The notes under the pieces are model-generated. The model had not been told where the DNA came from, searched no databases, and saw only the letters and a list, made by a program, of their open reading frames with translations. DNA of 64,000 bases. Source: Lamellibrachia columna. Lineage: Eukaryota > Annelida > Polychaeta > Sabellida > Siboglinidae. Location: positions 42,462,969-42,526,968 of the forward strand of contig OY759263.1 in assembly GCA_963662155.1 (NCBI GenBank). The letters are read 5' to 3'. Shown here piece after piece: positions 1 through 13,297 of the stretch. Each line of letters begins with the position of its first letter. Positions within the stretch are counted from its first letter, which is position 1. A program made the translations under genes and the position numbers.

Positions 1-287
1 ATTGCAGAGATACGATCTGGAAAGACGAAAAACATTTTTATCGCTTGCAATTTGTGCAAAGACACTATTATGCAATTTTCAACTTGCCACATTCGTCAGC
101 GTGTCCCATGTTTCCCTAACCTTTCAGAATCATTGCGTCAACAAAATTAATTGTCCACTTGACTTATAGAGACCATCTATATTCACCGTTTCAGGTAACA
201 ATGACCTCATACAGTGGGCTGATAACTTGCCACCACAGAACGTTTTGATTGAGGCGCTGTTGAGAGGAACACGTTCTTGTGTAGGTC

Positions 288-848
288 ACATGCAATATGG
301 TCCACATATGCAATATGGTCCACACATGCAATATGGTCCACACATGCAATATGGTCTACACTTGCAATATGGTCTACATATGCAATATGGTCTACATACG
401 CAATATGGTCTAAATATGCAATATGGTCTACATATGTAATATGGTCTACATATGCAATATGGTCCACATATGCAATATGGTCTACATATGCAATATGGTC
501 TACATATGCAATATGGTCTACATATGCAATATGGTCCACATATGCAATATGGTCTACACATGCAATATGGTCCACATATGCAATATGGTCTACATATGCA
601 ATATGGTCCACATATGCAATATGGTCCACATATGCAATATGGTCTACATATACAATATGGCCTACATATGCAATATGGTCCACATATGCAATATGGTCCA
701 CATATGCAATATGGTCCACATATGCAATATGGTCCACATATGCAATATTGTCTACATATGCAATATGGTCTACATATGCAATATGGTCTACATATGCAAT
801 ATAGTCCACATATGCAATACGGTCTACATATGCAATATGGTCTACCCA
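288..848. repeat. 18-bp tandem array, about 31 copies
   Basis: An 18-bp unit (CATATGCAATATGGTCYA) repeats almost perfectly. Variation is mostly C/T at the second-last position and occasional losses in the CATATG core. Because 18 is a multiple of three, every frame stays open on both strands, so the long reading frames here are artefacts. The 287 bases before it hold no recognisable gene. Confidence 0.97.
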
Positions 849-937
849 AACAATATTTTAAGATGTTTAGACCTGAAAATGTCTATTTGCTAAACATATC
901 TAAACATTTAAAAAGTAGTATATTTAAAATTAGGTAT

Positions 938-1052
938 CTTTAACTGCAATCCCTTGGCCAAAGATCTTTAACTGCAATATCTTGGCCAAAGATCTTTAAC
1001 TGCAATATCTTGGCCAAAGATCTTTAACTGCAATCCCTTGGCCAAAGATCGC
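938..1052. repeat. 28-bp tandem array, 4 copies
   Basis: The unit TCTTTAACTGCAATMYCTTG plus GCCAAAGA repeats four times. The inner two copies share ATATC and the outer two share ATCCC, which suggests duplication of an inner pair. Confidence 0.9.
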
Positions 1053-1365
1053 TAGTGTGGGTTGGCTACCTGATAGGTCGTGCAAACAGGAAGAAGACGC
1101 GCTAGTCAACATGTCAGTTAACGGCATCAGCTTGTACACAAATGGAAGGTAAACCATTGAGCAGTGTGCCAACTAAAATACGTCAACCTAGACAGACCTA
1201 CCTTCCGATTTTTTTTATCTCAGCAAACGTAGAGTTTAAGTCTCAGTAAAAGATATGTTAAGTCTCGGCAAACAGCGAGTTTCGGTCTCGACAAACACCG
1301 AGTTTCAATCTCAACAAACAGCGATTTACACAAACAGTATTTACATATACACAACGTATTTACAC

Positions 1366-1420
1366 GCCCGCGCGCGCACGCACGCACACACACACGCACG
1401 CGCACACAAACACACGCACG
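1366..1420. repeat. CA/CG microsatellite
   Basis: Alternating purine-pyrimidine run of CACG and CA units. Short reading frames through it (Arg-Ala-His rich) are repeat artefacts. Confidence 0.85.
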
Positions 1421-1699
1421 TGGACCAACAGGCGACATTTAAAAACAATGCCGCTTTCAAAACATATATCTTTATTCAGCGGGGCGGAAGAACAACAACG
1501 AAAAACGGGGTTGCCAAAGGACCCACACGTCGTCGCGTAGTGCGACCCAAAACGGTACTAGTAAAGTAATTAGCATTGCACATAACATTCCTCTCCCCTA
1601 AGTTAAACAATTACGACAACTTAGCAGCGCACGGTGTACATCTATTTTCTAATACCTGTGATGAGCCAGTTCACAAGTCCAACCTCAAAGGAACCACCT

Positions 1700-3017
<1,318 letters not shown>

Positions 3018-3067
3018 TTCCAGATCAAATGTTCGCTACGTAAAACGTTAACTTCCAACACTCGCAG

Positions 3068-3215
3068 AAACCACGCACGCGCGCGGCGAATAAAACCGTT
3101 TACGAGTACGTAGCGCCATATGGGCGGTTTATACAGAAACCACGCACGCGCGCGGCGAATAAAACCGTTTACGAGTACGTAGCACCATCTGGGCGGTTTA
3201 TACAGAAACCACTCG
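3068..3215. repeat. About 67-bp tandem repeat, 2+ copies
   Basis: Two nearly identical units contain ACCACGCACGCGCGCGGCGA followed by AATAAAACCGTTTACGAGTACGTAGC, then a shorter third start. GC-rich, with a CGCGCG core. It could be the tandem part of an LTR or subterminal region of the adjacent retroelement; that is inference. Confidence 0.8.
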
Positions 3216-3329
3216 CGCGCGGCCACTACTTCGTCTAGCCATACTCATAAAAGCGATCACCTATTTGGTAAACATTGCTATCATGACTGTCGCGTATGAA
3301 CTACCAAGTTATCCCGTCCTGGGGACGGG

Positions 3330-3930
3330 CATTTTTGCTAGTTTATTTAATAGAACGACGCCGAATTAATGGACTGGCGCGAAAGAAAAATGGTGTCAAA
3401 TGTTTCCTTGGAATTTGACTGAATGGACCACCGGCCCCCCGACATCCCCTAAGATGCGTTGCTGCCGGATCTGGGCTGGTGGGGTTGCCCCCGAAATCAT
3501 CCAACAATGGGGGCAAAATAGTACATTTATTTGTGGGAATGGCGCCAAGGCTAAAAACAGTGCCAAATGCTAAATTGGGGTTCCCTGAGTATTGAACGAC
3601 CAATGCCAACAATTTTAGGTGGGGGATTCCCCTGCTAGCAACCCCAAAGGGTGTAAAAAGGGGGCCATTTATTTATAGCAATGACGCCAAGGCTAAAAAT
3701 AGTGTTGAATCTTCGCTTGGGGTTCCCTGAGTATAGAATGACCAACGCCAGCTATTTTAGGTTGAGCTTTCCGCCTGACAAGGCTAAAAACAGTGTCAAA
3801 TCTTCCCTTAGGGTCCCTAGAGTACGACAGGACCAGTGCCCGTAATTTTAGGTGGGGGCTTCCCCCTGCCAGCAACCCCCAAAAATGGGCATTCATTTAA
3901 TGGAATGAAGCGATGGATAAAAACAGTGTT
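3330..3930. repeat. Diverged tandem units of about 110-180 bp
   Basis: A module with AAGGCTAAAAACAGTGYCAA, TTGGGGTTCCCTGAGTAT and TTTTAGGTGGGGGMTTCCCC recurs about four times (near 3337, 3530, 3666, 3780 and 3892). Spacing is irregular. No protein motif is visible on either strand. Possibly a decayed satellite or a non-autonomous element. Confidence 0.6.
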
Positions 3931-4050
3931 TGATGGCGGCATCCTCGTACATGAAACCGTGCTGCAAGTCAACAGCAAGTCAACATGTGCAGTCATGGCC
4001 AGAGATCGTTTGGTGAAGATGTGTTCCAGTCGTGGGGATCAAATCCCTCT

Positions 4051-4333
4051 GGTACTCGACAAGTACCTCTCACCTCGGTACTCGACAAGTACCTCTCACC
4101 TCGGTACTCGACAAGTACCTCTCACCTCGGTACTCGACAAGTACCCTCTCACCTCGGTACTCGACAAGTACCTCTCACCTCGGTACTCGACAAGTACCTC
4201 TCACCTCGGTACTCGACAAGTACCTCTCACCTCGGTACTCGACAAGTACCTCTCACCTCGGTATTCGACAAGTACCTCTCACCTCGGTACTCGACAAGTA
4301 CCTCTCACCTCGGTACTCGACAAGTACCTCTCA
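4051..4333. repeat. 26-bp tandem array, about 11 copies
   Basis: The unit is TACTCGACAAGTACCTCTCA plus CCTCGG. Within each unit GTACT and AGTAC are inverted around CGACA, so every copy can fold into a small hairpin. One copy has an extra C near 4145, and one has T for C near 4263. Frames shift by two per unit, so this is not coding. Confidence 0.95.
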
Positions 4334-4500
4334 CCATTGATCAGATCAGGTATCATCAGACATTTATCATCATTGGACCTGACCAGGCCCAGCGGTAGAG
4401 TGGGACGGAGCTCATAAAACACAGAGCATTCAGGGAAGAGTTTATTCGTTTCCTAACGGAGGAATGAAATAAGCTGCACTATTGGCCAATTATAGGACAG

Positions 4501-4659
<159 letters not shown>

Positions 4660-4816
4660 TGGTAAATGCGATGAAGACCAACAAAGGCAACTGCTGCAAA
4701 CAGAAGTAGCCAATTACATTGAACGTCGACTCGAGGGCCTTAGAAAACACGGGTTACACATGTTCCTGCCATACTCACAGTACAAACATACTCACAGTAC
4801 AAACAAACATACGGTT

Positions 4817-5440
4817 TTATTGTGTCGGCGCTTGTTGTGTGGAACCCATAGCGTATGTCTCCTCACACAAATAATTATTTGGTTGCGATGTGTCCTTTTC
4901 CACCAAATGTGCTTTTGCCATAACTTCAGTGGACCTACACTCTCTAGCAAAATGGTTAGGTTTGTTACATTTATGGCATGTCTTGCCCCAGGCTTTACAC
5001 ATCATTCTATTGTGTGGATGTCCTCCACGACCTGGACACAATCGTGTATTCGCCTTGTACGGTGGCGCCCTCTGATGGAGCTGTTCGGGTTGTTTCTCGT
5101 GTACTGCACCAGCCACCTGTCGACCACGATGGAAACTACTTCTGCCACGTCCTCACACTTGTGAAGGTATGCGAGGACGGTGTTCATCGTGACATACTGC
5201 ATTGACATATTTCTCAGCTACAGAACTGTTACCTACAACATTGGACTGCTGCATAGTAGCTTCATGAATACGCCCATAAGCAACTGTTCCTGTGTTAGAC
5301 TGTAAGATTCGTTTAGCACACGTAGAAGTGTTTGAGAAATTCTTAAGTGGTAAAAGCTGTATATTAACCACAATATATAACAGTAGTGATAGGTGGTGGA
5401 TGGGGCACCACACTCCTATCAGTGTGCATCGTGCCCCAAA
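4817..5440 (-). mobile_element. Gypsy-type gag remnant with CCHC zinc knuckle
   Basis: The minus strand encodes a zinc knuckle, [14 protein letters not shown] (C-x2-C-x4-H-x4-C), preceded by [18 protein letters not shown], a pattern usual just upstream of the protease in Gypsy-type gag. An upstream gag piece (VAEKYVNAVCHDEHRPRIPS) is in another frame, so the gene is frameshifted. Same strand as the pol remnant at 1.7-3.0 kb and in the expected gag-then-pol order, so both may come from one element whose protease and reverse transcriptase part is gone. Dead copy. Confidence 0.75.
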
Positions 5441-6230
5441 CGCTATGATCATGGTAAGTCAAGCTTGATTCTACTAATGCACTAAACGTTTAACTTATAA
5501 ATGTTGTCATTACAAGTAGGCCCTATATTACATATGTGTGCAAATTGCACTACCTACCTACATAGCACGAAAAACGTTCAAGGCGTTTATCTTAATGTAT
5601 TTTAATTTAATAGTAGGCCTTGGTTATTTGGCCTTTAATAGTAGGTCTTGGTGATTTGACTGAACGTTTTATTATGTTTTGCTTCAAACAGAGCATGCAC
5701 GTGCGCTGAGACACAATGCGAACGTACAAACGTAAAACTCACAGCGGTGACACACAAGATGAGGTCGTGCAATGAACCAGGTCGTAATTGATTGGAGATC
5801 CGTTTATCGAGTTGCTATGAACCTAGATCTGTCATACGTTAGCAAGATACGTCAAGATGCGTTTAGAGGGTGAAGCTATATTTGCTTCAACCGAGTATAT
5901 ATTGGTAGGTTCTTCGCTAATTCGCAGGCTCTCTTGGTCAAACAGAAATTTGGCCTCGTACAAATCTACAAACTGGATGAATCGGGTATCAGCACCGTTC
6001 ACATTCCAAACAGGTCGGGTAGATCATATTTGCAGAGCAAGGCGTCCTGGTTACAATGTGCGCATGCATCAACACATTTGGAAACACCACTCCGCCTATC
6101 TTCATTTTCCCACGTGTCCACTTTTAAGAACACGTGGTCAGTGGTGCTCCTCCTAAATCAGGAGCTTCAAACAAGTCGGGGTGGATGAACAGTGAGATGG
6201 TTATAACTTACCTACGGTACTTTGTCAAAC
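5441..6230. other. Intergenic, no gene recognised
   Basis: Reading frames of up to 99 codons exist on the plus strand near 5857-6190 but carry no motif I recognise. A short imperfect tandem duplication (TTTAATAGTAGGYCTTGGT) is present at about 5608-5660. Confidence 0.5.
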
Positions 6231-6247
6231 ACACCAACTGCTCCAAG

Positions 6248-6640
6248 GACGACAAAGCCTCCTGAACCACAGCAGCAGCCAACACCGCCTCCTGGACCAC
6301 AGCAGCAGCCAACACCGCCTCCTGGACCACAGCAGCAGCCAACACCGCGTCCTGGACCACGACAGCAGACAATAATAATAATAATGAAGTTTTATATAGC
6401 GTCGGTATCTGCCAAATAAGGGGCTCATGGCGCTTGATATAATTTAACCATTATTCGAAATATCAATTTAAGATCAGCAGTAGCACTCTTCAATACCGCC
6501 TCCTGGACCACAGCAGCAGACAACACCGCCTCCTGGACCACAGCAGCAGACAACACCGCCTCCTGGACCACAGCAACATACAACACCGCCTCCTGGACCA
6601 CAGCAGCATACAACACCGCCTCCTGGACCACAGCAGCTGA
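6248..6640 (+). repeat. 30-bp coding-like array, two blocks
   Basis: The unit CCTCCTGGACCACAGCAGCA plus GMCAACACCG occurs about four times at 6248-6370 and five times at 6495-6640. On the plus strand it reads TPPPGPQQQP or TTPPPGPQQQ. The blocks are separated by about 125 bp of AT-rich sequence starting in an ATA run, which breaks the frame. It may be the low-complexity part of the broken gene that continues at 6.7-7.5 kb. Confidence 0.8.
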
Positions 6641-6732
6641 CAGCATCGTATCATGTCCCTCAGTAGCATGACAGGCCACCTTATCACGGAAGTAAAGGTT
6701 GAACACGTGGTCGATCGCGTATCTTGACAGAC

Positions 6733-7543
6733 ACGCCTGAGAAGCAACAACTCACTGAATACATGCTACAACAGAATAGGCATAAATCACCGAAGAGTAA
6801 AAAGAAAGCACTATGATGCAACCACTCTTGATGAAGACAATGATGCAACCACTCTTGATGAAGACTATGATGCAACCACTCTTGATGAAGACTATGATGC
6901 AACCACTCTTGATGAAGACTATGATGCAACCACTCTTGATGAAGACTATGATGCAACCACTCTTGATGAAGACTATGATGCAACCACTCTTGATGAAGAC
7001 TATGATGCAACCACTCTTGATGAAGACAATGATGCAGCCACTCTTGATGAAGACTATGATGCAACCACTCTTGATGAAGACTATGATGCAACCACTCTTG
7101 ATGAAGACTATGATGCAACCACTCTTGATGAAGACTATGATGCAACCACTCTTGATGAAGACTATGATGCAACCACTCTTGATGAAGACTATGATGCAAC
7201 CACTCTTGATGAAGACTATGATGCAACCACTCTTGATGAAGACTATGATGCAACCACTCTTGCTCCCAGTGATTGCATCATTGTGATGTTTGTGTCTAAG
7301 AAGGCCATACACCATTACGTGGGCATGATTGTTGAATCCACAGATGAATTTGCTGAACAATTTGAAGTTACCTTTATGACATGTAGTAAGAAGAGTGCTA
7401 CTGCTAACCGTTTCACGATCCCTGACGAGAAAGAAATCATCCATGTGCCGTTTGATAACATTATGGCGCGTCTGTTCCGACTGTGTTGTGAGGTACAACC
7501 CGCAAGAAGAAGATGTTGGTTGTGTGTTGACGTATCTCAATAG
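6733..7543 (+). pseudogene. Broken gene tail with 9-residue repeats and a small C-terminal domain
   Basis: After a basic segment (TPEKQQLTEYMLQQNRHKSP) the frame must shift once, near 6810, to enter about 16 copies of the nonapeptide DATTLDEDY. This is followed in frame by SDCIIVMFVSKKAIHHYVGM and about 90 further residues to a stop at 7543. The C-terminal stretch resembles the small domain found after the catalytic part of pogo-like transposases and in related host proteins (compare the Tigger copy near 36.9 kb). Several stops lie upstream. Probably a dead transposase or host-gene tail; the identity is inference. Confidence 0.45.
6813..7262. repeat. 27-bp tandem array, about 16.7 copies
   Basis: The unit TGATGCAACCACTCTTGATG plus AAGACTA repeats nearly perfectly. 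Two copies end ACAA instead of ACTA and one has GCAGCC. The period is a multiple of three. The protein-like frame is the plus-strand DATTLDEDY one, because it continues into non-repeat coding-like sequence. Confidence 0.97.
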
Positions 7544-7789
7544 CGCTCTCAGTTCTGGGGAAATGCCTACGGAGTAGGGCATATGGCCTACGGAATAGGC
7601 CTACGTGGCATGATTGGTTACCAGTACAAGTGTTTGAAGGATAAATTGTGTGATTACTTGCATGACATTAGACATTTAAACGTGTAAAATGGAAAAAATT
7701 ACGAATTAGGAAGTTACGTAATGGTAACTAGCCTTAATAGTTTGGTAGCCTACATGACACAGTTAGTCCCCACGGTGTCTAATATCACA

Positions 7790-8126
7790 TAATGACATAA
7801 TTATGTGAGCACAGTGCCCCACGTACCTGAACATGGTACCCCACTAGTGGAGTACCATGGTCTCCCCTACCGTCTAGAACTGCGGTGTTGATGGTAATAT
7901 TTTCGATTTGGTCAAGCGCCAGCATCGCTTGAATTACGTTAAGTTTGCGATTGCATCCTAAATTCAGAGCATGCAAGTTTTTGAAGTTGGAGAAAGTGCA
8001 ACCTTCGATGTGTTTGATGTTACCACGATGAATCATCAAAGTGTTTATGTTCGAATCGCGGATTGGAAATGTATACTTCGCCAGACGAATTATTTTGTCG
8101 GACTTCGTCCAAGGTGCATAACCGTC
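7790..8126 (-). pseudogene. TLR pseudogene, part 2 (LRR region), truncated
   Basis: Minus strand, aligning with residues of the intact TLR at about 19640-19290. Shared segments include SNFKNL and QAMLxLxQIEN. The homology stops at about 7790, so the rest of the receptor (later LRRs, membrane segment, TIR) is absent. It continues from the piece at 13502-14060; the Harbinger element lies between them. Confidence 0.9.
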
Positions 8127-8129
8127 CAG
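8127..8129. repeat. 3-bp target site duplication CAG (left)
   Basis: CAG directly precedes the terminal inverted repeat, and an identical CAG follows the other end at 13502-13504. Removing the element and one CAG gives a 19-bp stretch that aligns without gaps to the intact TLR paralogue at about 19605-19625. Confidence 0.9.
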
Positions 8130-8429
8130 GGGCCGTATGCATGGACCGGGCGTAGCGTAGTCTCAGACTAAGCCCTACGTCCGGACTAACTAAGCTATAG
8201 ACTAGCGATACGTTTAGTCGCGATGCATGAACCGGGCGTAGCGCATCGATAGTCTCAGACTAGTTAGTCTATAGACTAGGCTCGCTAGTCCGGACGTAGA
8301 AGGGATTCCCCAGGGATTCCCGACACATTCCATTGCACTGCGCACGCGCAACGGGTCAAAGGTGACGCGCGGTTGGTCAAAGCGTCCGATATGACACTTG
8401 TTCTTGTTTATCTTTCGTTCATTATCAGT

Positions 8430-10910
8430 ATGGATGTCATCGAAGGAACTGCGCGCGGTGGGAAAAAAAGGAAACCTAACTTCCGAGAGGACGAAATCCT
8501 ATGTTTGATTGAAGGAATCTCAAATGAAAAAGTTGTTATTATGACTAAACTTCAAAGTTCGCTGACTAATAAGAAGAAAAAGGAAGTTTGGCGTGAAATC
8601 ACCGCCAAGGTAAATGCGTTTGGTGTGGCACTCCGTACCGAGGATGACATCAAAAAGAAATGGAAAGATTTGAAATCGACGGTTTTAAATAGTGTACGCG
8701 ATCAAAAAAAGACGGGAGGCGGACCACCAAACAGACCGCCTCCATACGCCGATATCATCATGAATATCATTGGCGAGAGAACAGACATGGCCACAGGCAT
8801 TGATGGTGAGTTGCTGTCTCATCTCTACTCTAAAACTACTTATCTTATCATAGTTTTGTGCTTTCAAGTTTCACGTTGACGTTTTGGCTGGTATCGAAAC
8901 GAATGTAGTAAATAAAGTCACATGAAATGAAATCACAGGAAAAAAATCACAATTTTAAATAAATATAATATATAGATCTTTGTATCTGTGATATAAGTTG
9001 AAATATTAAGTACATTCGGGTAGAATAGTTATCTTAATCATCAAAACAAAAGACTAAACATTCAGTGCAAAAGTTTGATAAAAAGTCACTAATAAATTTT
9101 ACTTGTGTACTATTATCAATAAAAAGGAGCGAGATTGATAGTTTATTTGGAATATTTGTATTAACAATGCATCACACTTTGTTGTGTTTAATTATCAGTG
9201 GAAATATGCAAGACTTTATATTTAGTATATATACATATATAGTCTTCGAATAATTGTTGTAAAATAATGCTGTGACTTTATTTCCTAACCAAAACTGTGA
9301 ATTTATTTACACGACTTTTTCTGCGACACATAACAGATTGCAGTGAAATTTTTTTAACTGTTATCATTAAATAATCGTGTTTTCTTAGTTAGATGTACTC
9401 AAAACTCTTGATAGAATAAATTATAATACAAAATTAATTTTGGTTAAGAAATACATTAATAAATATATTAGTATTTAATCGTGATGAAAGTACAGTTATC
9501 ATTTTGTTCTCATTTCCATATAACTGAATCAAATGCATTAATGGAATACATCACTTTATTTTTTTATTGACAAATGAAGTGCATATATTAAAATTTGTAA
9601 TGTGCGATTAACAATATTATGAAAGAAAAACTTATATGCAGGACTGCATTTGACATATTCAAACTGTACAAATTATTATTATTAAGTACACAACATGAAC
9701 ATAATACAATACAATCACAATATGTAATATTCACAAACCTCATAATTTTTAATGTTTCAGTGGAAGGAACAGACAGCTTTGTCATGGAGACTTCTGACTG
9801 CCAGTCAGTGACTGTGCAAGTGGATGAAGCATGGGGTAAGCAAGCTTAATTATAAATAATTGATTTCAAATATAAAAATTAGCAATGTCATATAGCTTGT
9901 GTGAAAATTTGCCACATGTGGTTCCTTAGTACAAGTTGAGGGTTGCTTCCAGCAACCAGATAGTGAAAGATTCACATTACAGACAGGAATCATAAATTAG
10001 CTCAGTGGGAGAGGACTCAAGTTACAGGCAGCCACCATAAAGTGGCAGTGACAGAAGAGTACCAATACACAACAGCACAGCTGTAAAGTTACATAACAGG
10101 ACCTGTGGCAGTTGGCACACACTGTGTCACCTCCACAATGAACCACCATTAAAATTCACTATAACCTAAAATGTAATTAATTCTAGACAATAATTATATC
10201 AACATATCACTGCATCTTTTTGTTGCACAGAATAACTTGCATATATTCATTTGTATTTGTTTCACATGTTTCATATGATCAGGATAAACTGTTTAAAATG
10301 AACATCACGTATTATGTAAATAGATATCAAAACAGGGAAAGTTTGACACATGTTTACAAATGGCATCATACAAAAAGGAACACGTTTTTGCATTCCAGAC
10401 ATGTCATCATCTGTTGTGCCCGTGCCACTGCCGGGGCCTTCGTCACAGCCAGGTCAGAGCTGGTTCATGCCTGTGGAGCCGCCAACAATAGCTGCACGGT
10501 CCACATCGACAGCTACACGCCCTGTCACACCAGCATTGGAGATTACACATGCACCGATAGGTGTTTTGGAGACAACACCTGCACCGACAGGTGTATTGAA
10601 GATGAGACCTAGACCTGCATCGACAAGTGTGCTGGAGAAGAGACCTGCGTCTATGACTGAAGCCACCGAGATCGTCTCCACTCCAGTTTCTGTGACTACT
10701 CCCATTCGTACTCATGGGGTCACCGCGGTGACGGCACAGCGACGCAAGAGACGTGCGCCCGAAGCAGACGCTGAGGAGAGTGCTCTCTTCCAGAAGTGGC
10801 TGGCATCAGACATTGCCAAAAACGAAAAAAAAATCAAACTGATGCAGTTGCAGGAAGAGAAGACGAAGTTGCAGATTAGTAAATTGCAACGCGAACTGCA
10901 ACTCGAGTAG
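8430..10910 (+). CDS. Harbinger Myb/SANT-like DNA-binding protein, 3 exons
   Basis: Exons 8430-8805, 9761-9835 and 10399-10910 give about 320 residues with consistent phases (1 nt carried at both junctions), GT-AG borders and no internal stop. The start used is the ATG of MDVIEGTARGGKKRKPNF; an upstream in-frame ATG at 8391 is possible. Residues about 10-95 form a Myb/SANT-like, MADF-like helix domain (FREDEILCLIEG, KKKEVWREITAKVNA, EDDIKKKWKDLKS). The middle is Pro/Thr-rich and the last 35 residues (IAKNEKKIKLMQLQEEKTKL) form a coiled coil. In this superfamily such proteins bind transposon ends and bring the nuclease into the nucleus. It ends about 380 bp from the convergent nuclease gene. 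Confidence 0.85.
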
Positions 10911-10914
10911 TTTT

Positions 10915-11203
10915 ACATGCATGAACACTTACTGAAAGCAACTGTGTACAATGTAATTGACACATCAATGATATGACATATTGTGTTTTTCAGTAAAATT
11001 GTAGGTGAAATACAAGAGGATTAAAAGTATGTGGTATTTACTCTAACTTTAAATATGTCTATTAAAGTTAGAGTAAATACCACCAACTTTTAGTCATCTT
11101 GTATTTCACCTACAATGTTATTGACAGACATCATACATGTAATAATATTGATGTTTCAATTACGATATATACAGTTGCTTTCAGTAAGTGAATTATGCAT
11201 GTA
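10915..11203. repeat. Large imperfect palindrome between the two Harbinger genes
   Basis: Two arms of about 145 bp are inverted copies centred near 11060. The inner parts are strongest: TTGTAGGTGAAATACAAGAK and GTGGTATTTACTCTAACTTT on the left match the right arm read in reverse. The outer parts share CACTTACTGAAAGCAACTGT near 10925 and 11190. The palindrome lies where the two convergent transcripts would end, just after the stop of the DNA-binding protein. Confidence 0.9.
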
Positions 11204-11293
11204 TCAGTTCATAAACATGAGTTCAAATGTTGTAGTGATGACTCCTACCCACTGTCAGACTATTATCCAAAGTAATTTCTCACAACAGCATCT

Positions 11294-13297
11294 CTAGCTG
11301 CTTTCCCTGCAGTAGTGCGTACCCGCTCGACGGCCACAGCGGGGGCATTGCCCCTGTAGGCTGGTGGGGGGGTTGTCTTCTGGATGAGGGTCCGTGTCAT
11401 GGCCTGCTGGTGGTGGCAGTCCGAGCCGTGTTGCACGGTTGTGCAGCATCACACATGCACAGATAACTTTGCATGCCTTCGTTGGGGTGAGGCGGATCTC
11501 ACTGTGCAGGCGATGTCATCGACGTTTTAGCACACCAATGCATCGTTCGACAGTGCTTCGCGTGATGCAGTGGGCGTCTGTGTATGCTCGTTCCTGGCGA
11601 TCCCGTGGATTCAATATCGGTGTGAGCAGCCAGTCTCGAAGCATGTAGCCACTGTCGCCAAGAAACACCCCTGTCAGTGGCTTCTGGTGTGACTCAAACG
11701 CGTCAAACAGTGGTGATTCCCTGAGTATTCTGGCGTCATGAACTGAGCCGGGCCAATTGGCTACACAGTTGATTATCAGCATATCAGCGTCACAAATCAA
11801 CTACAACAGAGAAAGTTGACACTCATTCAATGTGCATGCTTATAAACATGAATCAATGTAGTTTTTCTTTGTTTTTGAAATACATTTAAATATGTAGGTA
11901 GTACATGAAAAAAAAGCAACCAAGGGTGAAGTTAAATAAACATTAATTGTACTTATTCAATTTCGGATTTAAAATAAACAAATGTGAACAAGCATATTTA
12001 AAAGGTCTTGAGCATGTTAATTTGGAATTGAATGAAAATGATATATATATATATACCAGTAATGACACTGTTAAGCTTTTACATAAAGTATCGATTTGTA
12101 AAGATTGGTAATATCAAACATAACATAACAGAAACATTTTGTAGGTGGAAAGATCAAAGTATTTCACTGCCCTCCTTTGATTAGTTATGAATATGACAGT
12201 TTGCTTGATGTTGGTGGCATCTTACTGGCAACAGTTGCCTTTACTTGAATAGCTGAGCTGCCATTAAAGCAATAAAACCCCTGTCTTGTGATGCCATGTC
12301 CACAGAGAGGCACCCTTTCTTATCAGCTCAGAGGAACCTTTAAACAATACAGTGGCCAGTTGGCTGCTGTTACTAATTGCAATTAAGTGGTCAGCTAGGT
12401 GCAAGTGTAAATAAGGCAGCTAAGGCAAATAAGATAGGAATGTTAGTTTATTCTTATAGAAGGCAAACTTAATGTTACACTTTGTAACAGTGTGGATGTC
12501 AGCAATAACTTTCTATCCTCAGTAACAAAAAGTTTATCCTCGAATGTGTTAGTATTATAATAGTACTAATAAAGTATTCGTATACTTTCACAAGTATTGC
12601 TTTGGCTTTAATAATTATTGTATTTTAATCAATTATTTGAGTGCAACAAAAAGTATTTGTTAGAATGTGATATTCTGGTCATATTCCACCACCAAACGCA
12701 CGCACGCACGCACACGCATAATCAGTAGCATATTTTGTTTACCAAACTGAAAATACTTGATAAATTACACATTACCTGTACGTTGATCGAGTGGAAATTC
12801 TTCCTGTTGACGTATTCGTGTTCGTTGGCTGTGGGAGACTGTATTCGCACGTGGGTACCATCGATGCACCCTACCACGTTAGGAAACCCTGCCAGCCGCA
12901 GGAATTTCACCTTCTGTTGGTCGGCTACTTGTTGCGTTGGCAGACACACCCAATCGTGCATTCGATGAAGCAACGCGTTGGTCACTCGATGTATGGTCCT
13001 CGACGCTGTGGACTGGTCAATGCCGATTGTCTCAGCCACCAAGTTCTGGAAACATCCTGTGGCATACATACGCAATGCTACCATCACTTGGGATGCGGCC
13101 GGCAGAGAGCCTTGCCGTGTTACTGGGTATTCCAAATAATTTTTCAGCTCGTCTACAATTCTCAGAATATCGTGACGACGAAATCTGAACTTCGAATACA
13201 ATTCCGTGTCGTCAAATATCTCTAGCGGATTCCTCCTATCCCGGAATATCCGATTTCGCCGAAGATTTCGCCTCAATCGTCTCCGCCAAACTATCAC
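11294..13297 (-). pseudogene. Harbinger DDE nuclease (HARBI1-like), one in-frame stop
   Basis: Minus-strand exons 13297-12776 and 11800-11294 join in phase 0 (SINVQ to LICDAD) with GT-AG borders. The first holds an N-terminal helical domain (FRRHDILRIVDELK, QSTASRTIHRV) and the first catalytic Asp in VVGCIDGTHVRI. The second holds the next catalytic Asp in VFLGDSGYMLRDWLL and the catalytic Glu in RSTVERCIGVLKRR. Directly after that a TGA (about 11513) interrupts a frame that continues with EIRLTPTKACKVICACVMLH to a stop at 11294. The likely ancestral codon was Trp. No ATG opens the first exon; the frame begins near GTG 13297, so an upstream exon or a lost start is possible. Confidence 0.88.

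Noticed and set aside
207..943. Long open frames in all six frames over the 18-bp array
   Set aside because: The period is a multiple of three and lacks stops in any frame; no coding sequence flanks it.
4051..4333. CRISPR-like array
   Set aside because: Units are directly adjacent with no unique spacers, and the DNA is eukaryotic. No array in the window has spacers.
3836..4417. Protein of 193 residues over the 26-bp array
   Set aside because: All three frames are open in turn because the unit has no stop; no homology seen outside the repeat.
6684..7582. Minus-strand His-Ser-Leu and Ile-Val-Phe repeat proteins
   Set aside because: Antisense of the 27-bp array; only the plus-strand DATTLDEDY frame runs into protein-like sequence.
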